A DNA stretch of 64,000 nt from Hydrogenobacter sp. T-2 (GCF_033971325.1 NZ_CP117180.1:130041-194040); one strand, 5' to 3'; positions 46,917-56,855 are shown, counted from the first letter of the stretch. A program made the numbers and translations. Notes: generated by a model not told the origin, from the letters alone.

Positions 46917-47573
46917 ATGAAGAGGGTAAACAACAGAATTCTCTTTTCTTCTCCACAAGTGGATAGGCTTTTGCTCGGTTTTCTTTTGAGGCTCTTTGGT
47001 CTGTTTCTTAAAAGGGAAAGGATTTGCCATGTCGCTCTTGCAGGTGGGAAAACTCCAATAGAGCTTTACAGAATGCTTTCTTCTCAAAAGCTACCTTGGG
47101 ATAGGCTTAGGTTTTATCTTAGTGATGAGAGGTATGTGCCTTTTTCTTCCGAGTTAAGCAACTATAGGGTGGTAAAAGAGGCGATAGGTAATAGAGGCAG
47201 GCTTGCCTTTTTTAAGACGGAGATGCCACTGGAAGAATGTGCTATGGATTATAGTTTTCAACTCCCAGATAGACTACATATAGCACTTCTTGGCGTGGGT
47301 GCGGACGGACATACTGCCTCTTTGTTCCCGGGTGTGGAGTGCCAAGATGTTAGTCCGAAGGTTTGCATAAGCAGGTCTCCTGATGGACTTCTTAGGCTGT
47401 CTCTAAAAGAAGAGTATCTCAATGAATCCTGTGTCCTTGTTTTTTTCCTAAAAGGTGAAGAAAAGAGGCAAGCTCTTGAAGCTATTATCAAAGGAGAAGA
47501 TATTCCTGCCAGTAGGCTCGTGGGTAAATTAAAGAGCTACATATTCACTGACATAACCTATCCCTTGAAGTGA
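46917..47573 (+). CDS. pgl: 6-phosphogluconolactonase
   Basis: A 218-aa DevB/Pgl-type enzyme: HVALAGGKTPIELYR, FYLSDERYVPF and the GVGADGHTASLFPG signature. Hydrolyses 6-phosphogluconolactone in the pentose phosphate pathway. The frame opens 22 codons earlier, but MKRVNNRI at 46917 follows a TATAAT by 12 nt. Slightly short for the family (230-260 aa). Confidence 0.88.
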   Translation: MKRVNNRILFSSPQVDRLLLGFLLRLFGLFLKRERICHVALAGGKTPIELYRMLSSQKLPWDRLRFYLSDERYVPFSSELSNYRVVKEAIGNRGRLAFFKTEMPLEECAMDYSFQLPDRLHIALLGVGADGHTASLFPGVECQDVSPKVCISRSPDGLLRLSLKEEYLNESCVLVFFLKGEEKRQALEAIIKGEDIPASRLVGKLKSYIFTDITYPLK

Positions 47574-47690
47574 GAATCCATGCCTACTGCTATGTCCAAA
47601 AACCCTTTTTCAGGAACACATCTTCGACTTACCACAAGCATACAAGTTAACTCATCATACCAAAATAGAGGTTTAATATCCATAGCTTAA

Positions 47691-48845
47691 ACACCACCTC
47701 ATACCTTATGTTCTCAAACTTCACACTAGGGAGCGTTTCATTCACTGTGTAAAAATAAAGTAAGGAGCTCTTAACATTAAACAGCCAAGCAAAGAAAGAG
47801 TAAAACAATACCGCAAGGATTTCAACGAGCCACTCAAAGACCTGATGGCTCAAACTATAGTCAAAACGCTACAGGCAGAATTGTATCAATTCCTCAGCTA
47901 CAAAAACACAAACGCTACTATAACACTAACTCCACAAATGGCTCATACAAAAAACCATAAATACACCCTCAGGTCAAATCAAAGTCTCTATACCAAGAGA
48001 CAGACTATCCGAGTTTGAACCCACGCTTGTCCCAAAAGGTGAAAAAGTCCTGCTTAAAGAACTCCAAGAAAAACTCTTCCTACTATACTCTAAAGGCTTA
48101 TCCACAAGAGATATACAAAACATCCTTGAAGACATATACCGCACAAGACTTTCTGCAAGCACCATATCAAGGTTAACTGACAGAATAATGCCAGAGGTCA
48201 AAGACTGGAATAGACACAGATGGCTACAAAGAGATACTTGGCTTTTGGCTTTCAAGACAGGAAAGTGCCAGCTTTTGGGTAAATGTTTTCAATGACCTCA
48301 AGGCAAGAGGAGTAGAGGACATACTTGTAGTGGTAAGCGACGAGCTAAAAGGTATACAAGAAGCAGTAAGGAGCGTATATCCCATAAGTGACCATCAGAA
48401 GTGTCTGGTTCACAAGGTAAGGAACAGTCTAAAGAAGGTCAAATACAAAGACAGGAAGAGAGTAGCCAGTGCATTGAGGGCAATATACATGTCTACCACG
48501 CAGATGCAAGCTAAGGAGAACTTTGAGAGGTTTAGGAGGGAATACCAAGTAGAGTATCCACAGGTAGTGAGGGACTGGGAAAGAGAGCTTGAGGAGATAT
48601 TGACCTTTTACAGATATCCCTATGAAATAAGGAGGATGTTGGCGACTACGAACTTTGTGGAGAGTATAAACAGCAAGATAAGGAAGGTAATATATGGCAA
48701 GAGGATATTTCCAACGGATGAGGCGTTGTTGAAGGTGTGTTATGGAGTAGCTATGGACTTAGAGGAGGGTAAAGCCTTTGAGGGATTGGGAGAGGATATA
48801 TGCTCAGCTGATAATTCTTTTTGAGGGTAGGCTATGAGGTGTGGT
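47691..48845 (+). mobile_element. decayed IS256-family insertion sequence
   Basis: Imperfect terminal inverted repeats: ACACCACCTCATACC at 47691-47705 and GCTATGAGGTGTGGT at 48831-48845 (12 of 15 after reverse complement). They enclose a broken Mutator-type transposase. The ~1155-bp length is below the usual ~1.3 kb, matching an internal deletion. I see no matching 8-bp target duplication. Confidence 0.75.
47768..48824 (+). pseudogene. IS256-family transposase, broken
   Basis: Coding similarity runs through three frames. An N-terminal part (LKDLMAQTIVKTLQAELYQF) is followed by STNGSYKK, then a frame change at an A-run near 47949-47954 into TINTPSGQIKVSIPRDRLSE, and EFEPTLVPKG, LYSKGLSTRDIQNILEDIY. 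At ~48209 the sequence jumps from VKDWN to DTDGYKEILGFW in another frame: about 40 residues, including the first catalytic Asp region, are missing. The C-terminal part (48330-48824) remains open, with HKVRNSLKKVKYKDRKR and the TTNFVESINSKIRK catalytic-Glu region. It cannot encode an active transposase. Confidence 0.88.
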
Positions 48846-48945
48846 AGAATTTATACAAATTTTGAAATGGCCTCAATATTGCTACTTTATGGGTCAATAA
48901 GAGCTCCAAGTGAATTAGGGACATAACTTGATTATCATATACAGC

Positions 48946-50435
48946 ATGGTTGAAAACATAAAGGAGTTGGAAAGCAAAAGGGCACGGGTAAGGCTTTTAA
49001 TTATTCTTTTTCTCCTCTCCTTATGCTTTTTCTGGTAGTTAACGCCCTTTATTACTACACTGCAGTGAAGCCTCTAATTGAATATGCAAGAATTAAAGAC
49101 AATGTGGAACATTTAAATCAAGTGCTTGATTCTGTAGGAGAATTACAAATAGAGAGAGGGCTTTCTCTTATTACCCCAAGTGAAAATAGCAAACTACAAG
49201 AACAAAGAGAAAAAGTTAATCTTAATCTTTTGAAAAACCTAATAGGGCAAGAAGCAGTTGAAAGCCTGTTACATTTTAGAGAAAAAGTTGATAACAAAAA
49301 AGTAAACAGGCTGGAAATATACTTATTCTATACTAATATAATAGCTAAAATCCTTGAAGATATACGCGTATACTATTGGTATTACCCTCAAAATGTGGAA
49401 CTGTACAGACACATGCTTGTAAAAGTTACTCTCCTATATATCATAGAGTATGCAGGTAGGGAAAGAGCACTTTCAGTGTTTTGCGCATCAGAATCCTTAG
49501 AGAATCGTGCAAGGGCATGTCCTAAGGAAATATATGAAGAATATATTGAAGTAATTAAATTTCAAGAAGTTTATACTAAAGGACTTTTGAAGTTTTTGGA
49601 CACAGAGACAAGTCGTAAAGCAAAGCGGGAAATTTACCAATTAAGTGACGAACATGAAAAGATAAGACATATTATTAGTTCTGGCTTGCCCCTTAAAAAC
49701 TACGAACCTATGAAGGTCTACGATATTATAACAGGAAGAGTTGGAAGGATAAAAGATTTTTACAGATATTATGATCATATTTTTCAGAATTATTTGGATG
49801 AATACAGGGAAGAAGCTGTCCTTAATCTTGTAAAAATAACTCTGATGGGTTTTCCCCCCTTTTTATTTTTCTTATGGCTCGTTTTTCAGTTCAGCAGACA
49901 TTACAGGACTATTCTTGACTTGAGTATTAGAGATACTCTCACGGGGCTTTATAACAGCAGATTTTTCTGGGAAATTTTTAGAATAGAGGTGGAAAAGGCA
50001 AAAAGATACAACCGTAGTCTTGCTCTTCTAATCCTTGACCTTGATAACTTCAAGCCCATAAACGATTTGCACGGACACACTATAGGAGATATGGTTTTAA
50101 AAGAGTTAGCTAAAATTATAAGAAGGAGAATAAGGAGCTCCGATTTTGCAGCTCGCTACGGTGGTGATGAGTTTGTTATAGTACTTTTAGAAGTTAAAGA
50201 AGAGGAAGCTCTAAAATTTGCGAACACTCTAAAAACCATGATAGAAAACACAAGGATTAAGACCAGTAAAGGACATGTAAGCCCAAAGGTTTCCATAGGA
50301 ATAGCTCTATATCCAGACCATGGCAAAGACCATCTTGAAGTTTTTTCCTGTGCGGACACAGTTCTTTTAAACATAAAAAAGCACAAAAAGGGCAGTGTTG
50401 AAGTTTTTAAGCCTCAATCACCTTACCGGGATTAA
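48946..50435 (+). CDS. membrane diguanylate cyclase with NIT-like sensor; probable frameshift near the start
   Basis: The intact frame is 49023-50435 (470 aa). Its periplasmic region resembles a nitrate/nitrite-sensing NIT domain (ELQIERGLSL and EYAGRERALS motifs), then a second membrane helix (~280-300) and a GGDEF domain with GGDEF at 380-384 and an RxxD inhibitory site (RSSD) five residues before it. It makes cyclic di-GMP. The first membrane helix is split: a plausible start at 48946 (MVENIKELESKRARVRLLIILFLLSL) reads in another frame and meets a stop, while the 49023 ATG has no Shine-Dalgarno and starts mid-helix. A one-base change near the T-runs would join them. Ends 29 bp inside the convergent glcD. 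Confidence 0.82.
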
Positions 50436-51798
50436 ATAGGTTCTTAGGGTCAAAAAGCCTCTTTATACCCTTGAGAAGCTCATACCCCGCTGGTCCAAAC
50501 TGCCACTGGAGAAACTTTTTCTTTGTAAGACCCACACCATGCTCTCCAGTTATAGAGCCATTGTATTTGAGAGCTATTTCAAACACCTCATCCACAGCCC
50601 TTTCTGCTCTTTCTTCCTCTTCCCTGTTTGCCTTATCATAGAGAAGGTTCACATGCAAGTTCCCATCGCCTATATGACCGAATATAACCATCATAAGGTC
50701 ATACTTCTTTGCTACTTTTCTGAACTCTGGTATGGCTTCTGAGAGGTATATCCTTGGTATTACTATGTCTTCGTTTATCTTACCTGTTTTGAGATTTCCC
50801 AAGGCTGGACCAAGGCTCTTTCTGGCACTCCATAGTTTTTCTTCCTCTTCTTTGCTTTGTGCGGTTTTCACTTCAATTCCCATAGGCTCAAGAAGGTTTT
50901 TTATATCTCTTATGTCTTCTTGGACGCTTGAGGGTGAGCCATCTACTTCTATAAGGAGCAAGGCGGATACCCTTGGCAGACCCACTGGCTTGTAGTCCTC
51001 CACAGCCCTTATGGCGTCCTCATCCATAAACTCAAGGGCAGAGGGAAATATGCCTGAGGTGAAAATTTTGGTGACCGCCTTGCCCACATCCTCAAGCCTG
51101 TTAAAGAGAGCCAGCGCGGTTGCCCTTGCCTTTGGCTTTGGTATGAGCTTGAGGGTTGCGGAGGTAATAAGACCTAAGGTCCCTTCTGAGCCTACAAGGA
51201 GCTTTGTAATATCGTAGCCTGCCACATCCTTTATAACAGGGTTGCCTGTCCTTATGGTCTGTCCCTCCTTTATGACTGCGGTAAGTCCAAGCACATACTC
51301 ACGAGTGACCCCATACTTTAGACATCTTGGACCGCCTGCGTTCTCTGCAATGTTGCCTCCAAGGGTGGAATACTTAAAGGAGGAGGGGTCTGGTGGATAA
51401 AAGAGCCCAAGTTTCTCCACATACTCCTGAAACTGGGAGGTTATTACCCCGGGTTGGACCTCTGCAGTGGCATTGTCTACGTTTACCTCAAAGCTATTCA
51501 TCCTCTCAAAGGAAACCACCACACCCCTTTCTGAGGTAGGCACAGCACCACCAGTTAGACCAGAGCCAGCACCCCTTGGAAATATAGGTATATCCTCTTC
51601 GTAGCAAACCTTTACCAGCTTTACCACATCTTCATGACTTTCTGGAAAAACCACAGCAGAAGGGAGAGCCCTCTCAATAGGTATAGGAGTTGCATCGTAA
51701 GAATAGAGTTTTCTCTCCACAAGAGAGGTGTTTACCTTTTCCTTTCCAAGAACTTCCACAATCTTATCTATAGGTTTTTTTCTAAGCACTCCAAACAT
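50407..51798 (-). CDS. glcD: FAD-linked glycolate oxidase subunit GlcD-like
   Basis: A 463-aa FAD-binding oxidase/dehydrogenase (FAD_binding_4 plus oxidase C domain). Motifs: PRGAGSGLTGGAVP (FAD PP-loop), DPSSFKYSTLGGNIAENAGG and the C-terminal GEHGVGLTKKKFL. Oxidises 2-hydroxy acids such as glycolate or lactate. GlcE and GlcF partners are not adjacent, so D-lactate dehydrogenase activity is also possible. Confidence 0.9.
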   Translation of the reverse strand: MFGVLRKKPIDKIVEVLGKEKVNTSLVERKLYSYDATPIPIERALPSAVVFPESHEDVVKLVKVCYEEDIPIFPRGAGSGLTGGAVPTSERGVVVSFERMNSFEVNVDNATAEVQPGVITSQFQEYVEKLGLFYPPDPSSFKYSTLGGNIAENAGGPRCLKYGVTREYVLGLTAVIKEGQTIRTGNPVIKDVAGYDITKLLVGSEGTLGLITSATLKLIPKPKARATALALFNRLEDVGKAVTKIFTSGIFPSALEFMDEDAIRAVEDYKPVGLPRVSALLLIEVDGSPSSVQEDIRDIKNLLEPMGIEVKTAQSKEEEEKLWSARKSLGPALGNLKTGKINEDIVIPRIYLSEAIPEFRKVAKKYDLMMVIFGHIGDGNLHVNLLYDKANREEEERAERAVDEVFEIALKYNGSITGEHGVGLTKKKFLQWQFGPAGYELLKGIKRLFDPKNLFNPGKVIEA

Positions 51799-51833
51799 GC
51801 CATAAAATATAAACCCAGCCTATATTTATAACA

Positions 51834-52343
51834 ATGCCCCTTGTCAGTATGCTTTGGGGAAGTCAGGAGGGACATAGCTTTTATCCTTGGAAAATATTCT
51901 GGCTTTTGGAGAACCCTCACCCACATTGGGTAGAGACAGTAAAAGACAACCTAAAACTTGACTTCAGAGAAAGTGGCTTTAGGCAGTTTGTCTCCTTGTC
52001 CTCTAAACATCTTATTACCGATGCCATGCTCATGTTTGGGCTTGAGTATTCTCTGGAAAGAGAAAGGCTAATAGAAAGCCTCAATCCCATAAGGCTCACC
52101 GTCAGGGTAAAACCTGGTAGTTTTTTAGGCATTAGCCACCACTTTCTTGGAGCACCCTTCGAGATAGAAAATGACGAAGTGCTTAGGGAGTTCCTTTACA
52201 CTTCAAGAAGACTGCTTGAGGAAGGTGGCTTTGGGTTAAGTGTTGTGGTTATATCATACAATCCCTTTGTGGAGGATATAATTTTAGAAAACTTGGAGAA
52301 GATACGCGGTCTTAACTACAGGTTTCATGGAGCAAGGCTATGA
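51834..52343 (+). CDS. hypothetical protein, 169 aa
   Basis: Soluble alpha/beta protein with a Trp-containing N-terminus (MLWGSQEGHSFYPWKIFWLLENPHPHW) and no signal peptide. I do not recognise the family. Its stop overlaps the next small TPR gene by 4 bp, so they form a two-gene unit; the upstream gap to glcD is 35 bp. Confidence 0.6.
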   Translation: MPLVSMLWGSQEGHSFYPWKIFWLLENPHPHWVETVKDNLKLDFRESGFRQFVSLSSKHLITDAMLMFGLEYSLERERLIESLNPIRLTVRVKPGSFLGISHHFLGAPFEIENDEVLREFLYTSRRLLEEGGFGLSVVVISYNPFVEDIILENLEKIRGLNYRFHGARL

Positions 52344-52582
52344 TGGAAAAGGGCTACAAGGGTATTTTTAGCAAGATGGGAGAGGGTCTATTGGAAAAGT
52401 TCATAGAGGACCTAAAAAGGGAGATAGAAGAAAAGCCACAAGACCCAGAGCTTCTTTTTAAGCTGGGAGTTGCCTACACAAGAGCTGGAAAGGTTTCACA
52501 GGCAAGGGAGGTATACAAAAAGCTAAAGGAAATAGACCCCCAAAAAGCTGGCGAGCTTCTTGACATCATATACGAAGTGTAG
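52340..52582 (+). CDS. single TPR-repeat protein, 80 aa
   Basis: The central 34-residue unit (PQDPELLFKLGVAYTRAGKVSQAREVYKKLKEIDP) is a textbook tetratricopeptide repeat, flanked by a charged helix. One full repeat plus caps; likely a protein-protein adaptor. Overlaps the upstream gene. Confidence 0.75.
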   Translation: MMEKGYKGIFSKMGEGLLEKFIEDLKREIEEKPQDPELLFKLGVAYTRAGKVSQAREVYKKLKEIDPQKAGELLDIIYEV

Positions 52583-52584
52583 GT

Positions 52585-53001
52585 TCACTTGGTGGGTTTA
52601 TATATCACCGTTATGGTCCTTGCACCCACAAGAAGGGCTATACCTAAAGTCCAAAAGATCACATCAGTCCCCTTAATATTCCCGGCGAAGATATATATCA
52701 TAAACTCTCTTATCATAAAGGCTATGGCTATTTCTATTAGTATTTCAATTCTAACCCTTTCGTGCTCAAAGTAGTCCACAAAAGCCCTCACCAGTTCAAG
52801 GAGTATAACTATAGACAGCACGTTGGTGACCAACTCCTTTATGCTAAGCCTCACCGTTTCTTCGGTGAACACAAAACCAAGCTCCATAATGGTCCTTCCC
52901 AAGCCCACAAAGAGCGAGAAGAGAAGTATTACTATGGCTATGTTGAAGACTATTCCAGTAAAAAACTTGTAGAGCTTTAATATCTTCTCCTGCGGGTTCA
53001 T
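52585..53001 (-). CDS. PsiE-like phosphate-starvation-inducible membrane protein, 138 aa
   Basis: Four hydrophobic helices with charged loops, matching the layout of the PsiE/DUF4239-like phosphate-starvation-inducible family (LRELVRAFVDYFEHERV-like segment in the middle). The name reflects the family; there is no Pho-box-like repeat before it. It overlaps the citryl-CoA lyase gene by 4 bp and is read with it. Confidence 0.7.
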   Translation of the reverse strand: MNPQEKILKLYKFFTGIVFNIAIVILLFSLFVGLGRTIMELGFVFTEETVRLSIKELVTNVLSIVILLELVRAFVDYFEHERVRIEILIEIAIAFMIREFMIYIFAGNIKGTDVIFWTLGIALLVGARTITVIYKPTK

Positions 53002-53777
53002 ATCCTCTTGAGCTCTGAGGGAAGCTCCCTTGGTGGCACGCCCGTATATTCGGTCTCCGTTTCCTCATCAAGCCTTTTGGAGAAGGGCTTTTCCGTGGTG
53101 AGTTCTTCATAAACGTGTGCCACAAGCCCTGGCACCCTTCCTATTATGAAAAAGCCCTTTCCGAGCCTCCAATCAAAGCCCATCTCCGAGGTAACTGCAG
53201 CAATGCCTCCGTCCACATTGAGAACCAGCCTTTTACCCTTTTGCCTGCCAATTTCCTCTTGGACAGCTTCTGCAAACTCACAGTGCTTGCCATAAAAGCC
53301 AAGCTCTTTGGCTATATCCATAAGCCTCTTTGTTCTTGGGTCAAAGTCTTTGTAGTATCTGTGTCCATATCCTGGTATGGGTCTTTTTGCCTCAAGATAC
53401 TCTCTTACTATATCTTCCACACTCCTTTGACTTGCCACACCCTCTTGGATAAACTTCATGGCATCCTCAAGAGCACCACCGTGAGCAGAGCCAAAGGCAA
53501 GCACACCTGCCGCAACACCCACATTGAGCGAGTTTCCACCAGAAGCGACCGCCCTTGCGGATATAACAGAAGGTGGTGCTATGCCATGGTCTATTACAGA
53601 TACAAACATGGCTTCCATCATCTTGGATTCTTTCTCGTTGGGAAGCTCACCTTTGAGAATGAGGTATATAGCCTGAGCAAAGCTCAAGTTTCCCACAAGG
53701 TCCAAAAGTCTATAGCCCCTTATATAGGTCTCATGACCCACATGCTGGGTTATGGCGGTTCTCCACTTTTTCTCCAT
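52998..53777 (-). CDS. citryl-CoA lyase (short citrate-synthase-fold protein)
   Basis: A 259-aa protein of the citrate synthase superfamily but well below full length (~370-430 aa). The catalytic residues of the fold are present: a His in GSAHGGALEDAM, a His in GYGHRYYKDFDPRTKRL, and an Asp region NVDGGIAAVTSEMGF. This matches the Hydrogenobacter citryl-CoA lyase, which splits citryl-CoA to acetyl-CoA and oxaloacetate in the reductive TCA cycle. The ATG at 53777 has GGAGGTGG upstream. Read between a PpiD-like gene and a PsiE-like gene. Confidence 0.88.
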   Translation of the reverse strand: MEKKWRTAITQHVGHETYIRGYRLLDLVGNLSFAQAIYLILKGELPNEKESKMMEAMFVSVIDHGIAPPSVISARAVASGGNSLNVGVAAGVLAFGSAHGGALEDAMKFIQEGVASQRSVEDIVREYLEAKRPIPGYGHRYYKDFDPRTKRLMDIAKELGFYGKHCEFAEAVQEEIGRQKGKRLVLNVDGGIAAVTSEMGFDWRLGKGFFIIGRVPGLVAHVYEELTTEKPFSKRLDEETETEYTGVPPRELPSELKRI

Positions 53778-53778
53778 C

Positions 53779-55113
53779 TTATCCACCTCCAAGAAGTTCT
53801 TTGTTTATGCGTATTTTCGTGTTCTTTTTCAAATATTCCACATACTGGTTTAGCATAGCCTGAGATTTAAGACTAAGTATGTCTCCAAAAGCTTCTTCCT
53901 TTTCTTCTGGCTTTAATTCCCTTTTGCTTCTATTTTCCACAAGTATTACGCCATAGCCCTGTATGAGAGGATAAGGGCCAAAGACTCTATCTTGAGATAG
54001 CACTATACGAACCATATCCTTTTGGTCTATGTTGACCACTGCATTAAGCTGAAGGGCTGGCGTATCGGAGAAGTTGAGAAATCTCACCTGTGGTTTTTTA
54101 CCCTCCTTCAAGAGCCCAGCAACTTCCTGTGCCTTTTGCTCTACCAAAGATTGGGACTTTTCCTCTATGAGTTTTTCTCTTACCTTTTCCTTTACCTTTT
54201 CAAAGTCCTCATAACCTGCAGGAATAACCTGTTTTAGATACAGAACCAAATAATCCTCACCCTCCTTTGTAATGCTTACCCTTTCCTGAGAGGTGAGCCT
54301 TTGAGCTTCTTTCTCAAGAAGACCGCCCGTCTTCTGAAAGTCCTCTGGCAATTTGTATTCTTGATAGCCTTCTGCTTCTTTTCCAGCTTTTAGATTGTTA
54401 TAAATAGACAGTGCCTTCTCCTTATCCTTTTCTCTCCACACCCAAACCACTTTTCCTTCTGGTCTTTTGAAAAGCTCTTTGTTCTTCTGGTAATACTCCA
54501 ATAGCTCCTGTTCTGTAGGTTTGTATTTTTGGGATACATCCGCAGAGGTTATAAGGTAGAGACTACCGCTCAGAAGAGTGCTGTCCGCAAGAAGGTTTAT
54601 CTCTAACTCCTTTTCTGTAAGGTAAACGCCGTTGGTTAGAAAACTAAGGAGTTTTTGAATGCTAAGCAGTTTTCTTATGTATTCCTCGTATTCCTCTGGC
54701 GTCAAACCTATTCTTGAGAGCACCTCTCTGTATTTGGAAGAGCTAAAGAGCCCACCCTCTTGAAAGGATGGGTCAGACTTTATAACTTCAACCACCTCTT
54801 CATCGCTTGCAATAAAGGATAGACTCTTTGCCTTTTGATAAAGTAGCTCTTGGGCTATAAGGTTAGAGATAACTTGCTCCCTTATTAGCTCTTCCATCTG
54901 TGGGTTTTGCAGAAGGTCAGAAAACCTCAAAAGCTCTCTTCTATAGTCCTTAAGGGTTATACACCCTGAACCTACCTCCACCACACACCTCTTAGAAGGA
55001 GAAGTTATATCGCTGACACCTCCTGCAAAGAAGAGCCAAAGGAAAAACCCACCAGTAGCCAAAGCTACGATGGCTACGGTTATGTTCTTGTGCTTGTGCA
55101 AAATGGAATACAT
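53779..55113 (-). CDS. PpiD/SurA-like periplasmic chaperone
   Basis: A 444-aa membrane-anchored protein: one N-terminal helix (~9-32), then a SurA_N-like helical domain (LIREQVISNLIAQELLYQKAKSL, FLTNGVYLTEKELE) and a C-terminal region with FEKVKEKVREKLIEEK. A parvulin rotamase domain is present only in degenerate form, so it probably acts as a folding chaperone for exported proteins. The in-frame ATG six codons upstream (55131) is an alternative; 55113 has a TAAAAT 8 nt upstream, leaderless style. Confidence 0.8.
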   Translation of the reverse strand: MYSILHKHKNITVAIVALATGGFFLWLFFAGGVSDITSPSKRCVVEVGSGCITLKDYRRELLRFSDLLQNPQMEELIREQVISNLIAQELLYQKAKSLSFIASDEEVVEVIKSDPSFQEGGLFSSSKYREVLSRIGLTPEEYEEYIRKLLSIQKLLSFLTNGVYLTEKELEINLLADSTLLSGSLYLITSADVSQKYKPTEQELLEYYQKNKELFKRPEGKVVWVWREKDKEKALSIYNNLKAGKEAEGYQEYKLPEDFQKTGGLLEKEAQRLTSQERVSITKEGEDYLVLYLKQVIPAGYEDFEKVKEKVREKLIEEKSQSLVEQKAQEVAGLLKEGKKPQVRFLNFSDTPALQLNAVVNIDQKDMVRIVLSQDRVFGPYPLIQGYGVILVENRSKRELKPEEKEEAFGDILSLKSQAMLNQYVEYLKKNTKIRINKELLGGG

Positions 55114-55166
55114 GGGAGAAAATTTTAGCATATATTATTTTGAATTCCTTTTTCAGGAGGGCTAAT

Positions 55167-55610
55167 ATGCTAAGCAAAGAACAGCTTGAACTATTGAGAG
55201 AGAAACTTCTGGAGGAGAAGGCAAAATTTCTTGAACGTTACAAAAAGAAAGAAGACACACAGGCACGCATAGGAGAGGAGGTAAAGGAGCCTGGGGACTT
55301 GGAAGACATAGGTCAGATGACCTACACGCAGGAGCTCCTTGATACCCTATCCTCAAGGGAGTTTTTCATCATCAAGGAAATAGACCACGCCCTTAGTAAA
55401 ATGCAGGCAGGAACATACGGCATATGTGAATACTGCAACGAAGAGATACCCTTTGAGAGACTCTTGGCTATACCTTGGACAAGATACCATGCACACTGTG
55501 CAGAGAAGGCAGAAGAAGAGGGCATAGTGCCCACCTACCCAGCCTTTACCTTTGAAGCAACCATACCGGAGGAAATGGAAATTCAAAGAGAAGATATAAC
55601 AGAAGCATGA
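55167..55610 (+). CDS. DksA/TraR-type zinc-finger protein
   Basis: A 147-aa protein: coiled coil (~1-60, MLSKEQLELLREKLLEEKAKF) and a DksA/TraR zinc ribbon, CEYC then HAHC, where the third cysteine is replaced by His (C-x2-C-x17-H-x2-C). Such proteins bind the RNA polymerase secondary channel. AGGAGGG precedes the ATG at 55167; the extra 9 codons upstream are rejected. Divergent from the PpiD-like gene. Confidence 0.88.
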   Translation: MLSKEQLELLREKLLEEKAKFLERYKKKEDTQARIGEEVKEPGDLEDIGQMTYTQELLDTLSSREFFIIKEIDHALSKMQAGTYGICEYCNEEIPFERLLAIPWTRYHAHCAEKAEEEGIVPTYPAFTFEATIPEEMEIQREDITEA

Positions 55611-56767
55611 ACTTTGAGTTTTATCTACCCGTTGAGATAATCTTTGGTGTAGGTTCTGTAGACAAGATTGGAGAGGTTGGTAAACGCTTTGGCTACAGAG
55701 TCCTCATAGTCACTGGAAGGAAAAGTTCAAAGGAGAATGGCTCTCTTCAAAGGGTGATTGAATCCCTTAGAAGAAACGGTGCGGAAGAAGTTCTGGTATT
55801 TGACGAGATTGAACCAAACCCAACAGACAAGAGCGTAAACAAGGCGAGCGAGTTTGTGGTAAGGGAAAAGATAGACTACATTGTGGGTCTTGGTGGAGGG
55901 AGCAGTCTTGACAGTGCAAAAGCCATATCCATAGTCTCTTCCAACGAGGGCTACGCCTGGGACTATGTGAACTATCCTGAGGGTCCAAGGCTCATACCCT
56001 TCTTGAATAGACCTGTGATATGCATTCCAACCACTGCAGGCACGGGAAGCGAGGTAAACAGGTATGCGGTTCTTTCAAACCCCATAAGAAGGGAAAAGCT
56101 GGTTATATCTCACTCCTTAAACTACCCAAAGGTAGCCCTAATAGACCCATCCCTGACTGTGAGTATGGACAGAAGGCTTACAGCCATAACAGGCATAGAC
56201 GCCCTTATGCATGCCCTTGAGTCTCTTACCAACAGGCTCTCCAACACCCTTGCAGAAGAGCTTGCCATAAGAGCCATAAGCCTTATAAAGCAGTGGCTAC
56301 CTATTGCCATAGAAGAGCCAGAAAATCTTCAGGCAAGGTCTTATATGAGTTATGCGAGCATGCTTGCAGGCATTGCCATAGACAGAAAAAGGGTAGCCCT
56401 CATACATGGCATGGAGCATCCTGTGTCCGCCCACTACCCTCAGGTAGCTCATGGAGAAGGTCTTTCCGCTTTGGCACTTGCCATCACAGACTTTAATTAC
56501 AAAGGAAATCCACAAAAATACGCCCTCTTTGCAGAGCTTATGGGTTATGAGCCAAAGCCTCACATGGCAGTAAAAGTTCTTGAGGATTTCTTAGAAAGGC
56601 TTGGCATGAGACTTAGCCTAAAAGACCTTGGCGTGGAAAAGGAAAAACTTGAAAGGCTTACAGAGGATGTGTATATGCTCTCAAGAGGCTTGTTTGCCAT
56701 AAACCCCGTAGAGCCTACCCTTGAGGACGTGCAAAGGCTCTATGAAAGGGCATATGAGGGATATTGA
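55607..56767 (+). CDS. iron-containing alcohol dehydrogenase
   Basis: A 386-aa Fe-ADH: NAD-site VGLGGGSSLDSAKA, PTTAGTGSEVN, and the metal ligands in HGMEHPVSAHYPQVAHGEG. Converts alcohols/aldehydes, commonly butanol or lactaldehyde. ATGA overlap with the DksA-like gene makes them one unit. Confidence 0.92.
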   Translation: MNFEFYLPVEIIFGVGSVDKIGEVGKRFGYRVLIVTGRKSSKENGSLQRVIESLRRNGAEEVLVFDEIEPNPTDKSVNKASEFVVREKIDYIVGLGGGSSLDSAKAISIVSSNEGYAWDYVNYPEGPRLIPFLNRPVICIPTTAGTGSEVNRYAVLSNPIRREKLVISHSLNYPKVALIDPSLTVSMDRRLTAITGIDALMHALESLTNRLSNTLAEELAIRAISLIKQWLPIAIEEPENLQARSYMSYASMLAGIAIDRKRVALIHGMEHPVSAHYPQVAHGEGLSALALAITDFNYKGNPQKYALFAELMGYEPKPHMAVKVLEDFLERLGMRLSLKDLGVEKEKLERLTEDVYMLSRGLFAINPVEPTLEDVQRLYERAYEGY

Positions 56768-56855
56768 GTGTCAATATTTATGATTTAACGCATAGTAATC
56801 CTTTAAGAATTTCGTTATATTGTAATTTACTTAAAAACTCTTAGGAGGTGCTAAC

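Noticed and set aside
47647-47853. 68-aa open frame on the minus strand at the IS left end
   Set aside because: It crosses the element's terminal repeat and has no homology; the transposase remains are on the plus strand.
48831-48945. 8-bp target duplication flanking the IS
   Set aside because: Sequences outside the terminal repeats do not match; the element is too old or rearranged.
52585-53001. Phosphate-box for the PsiE-like gene
   Set aside because: No CTTAAC repeats upstream; the gene is inside the PpiD-like/citryl-CoA lyase unit.
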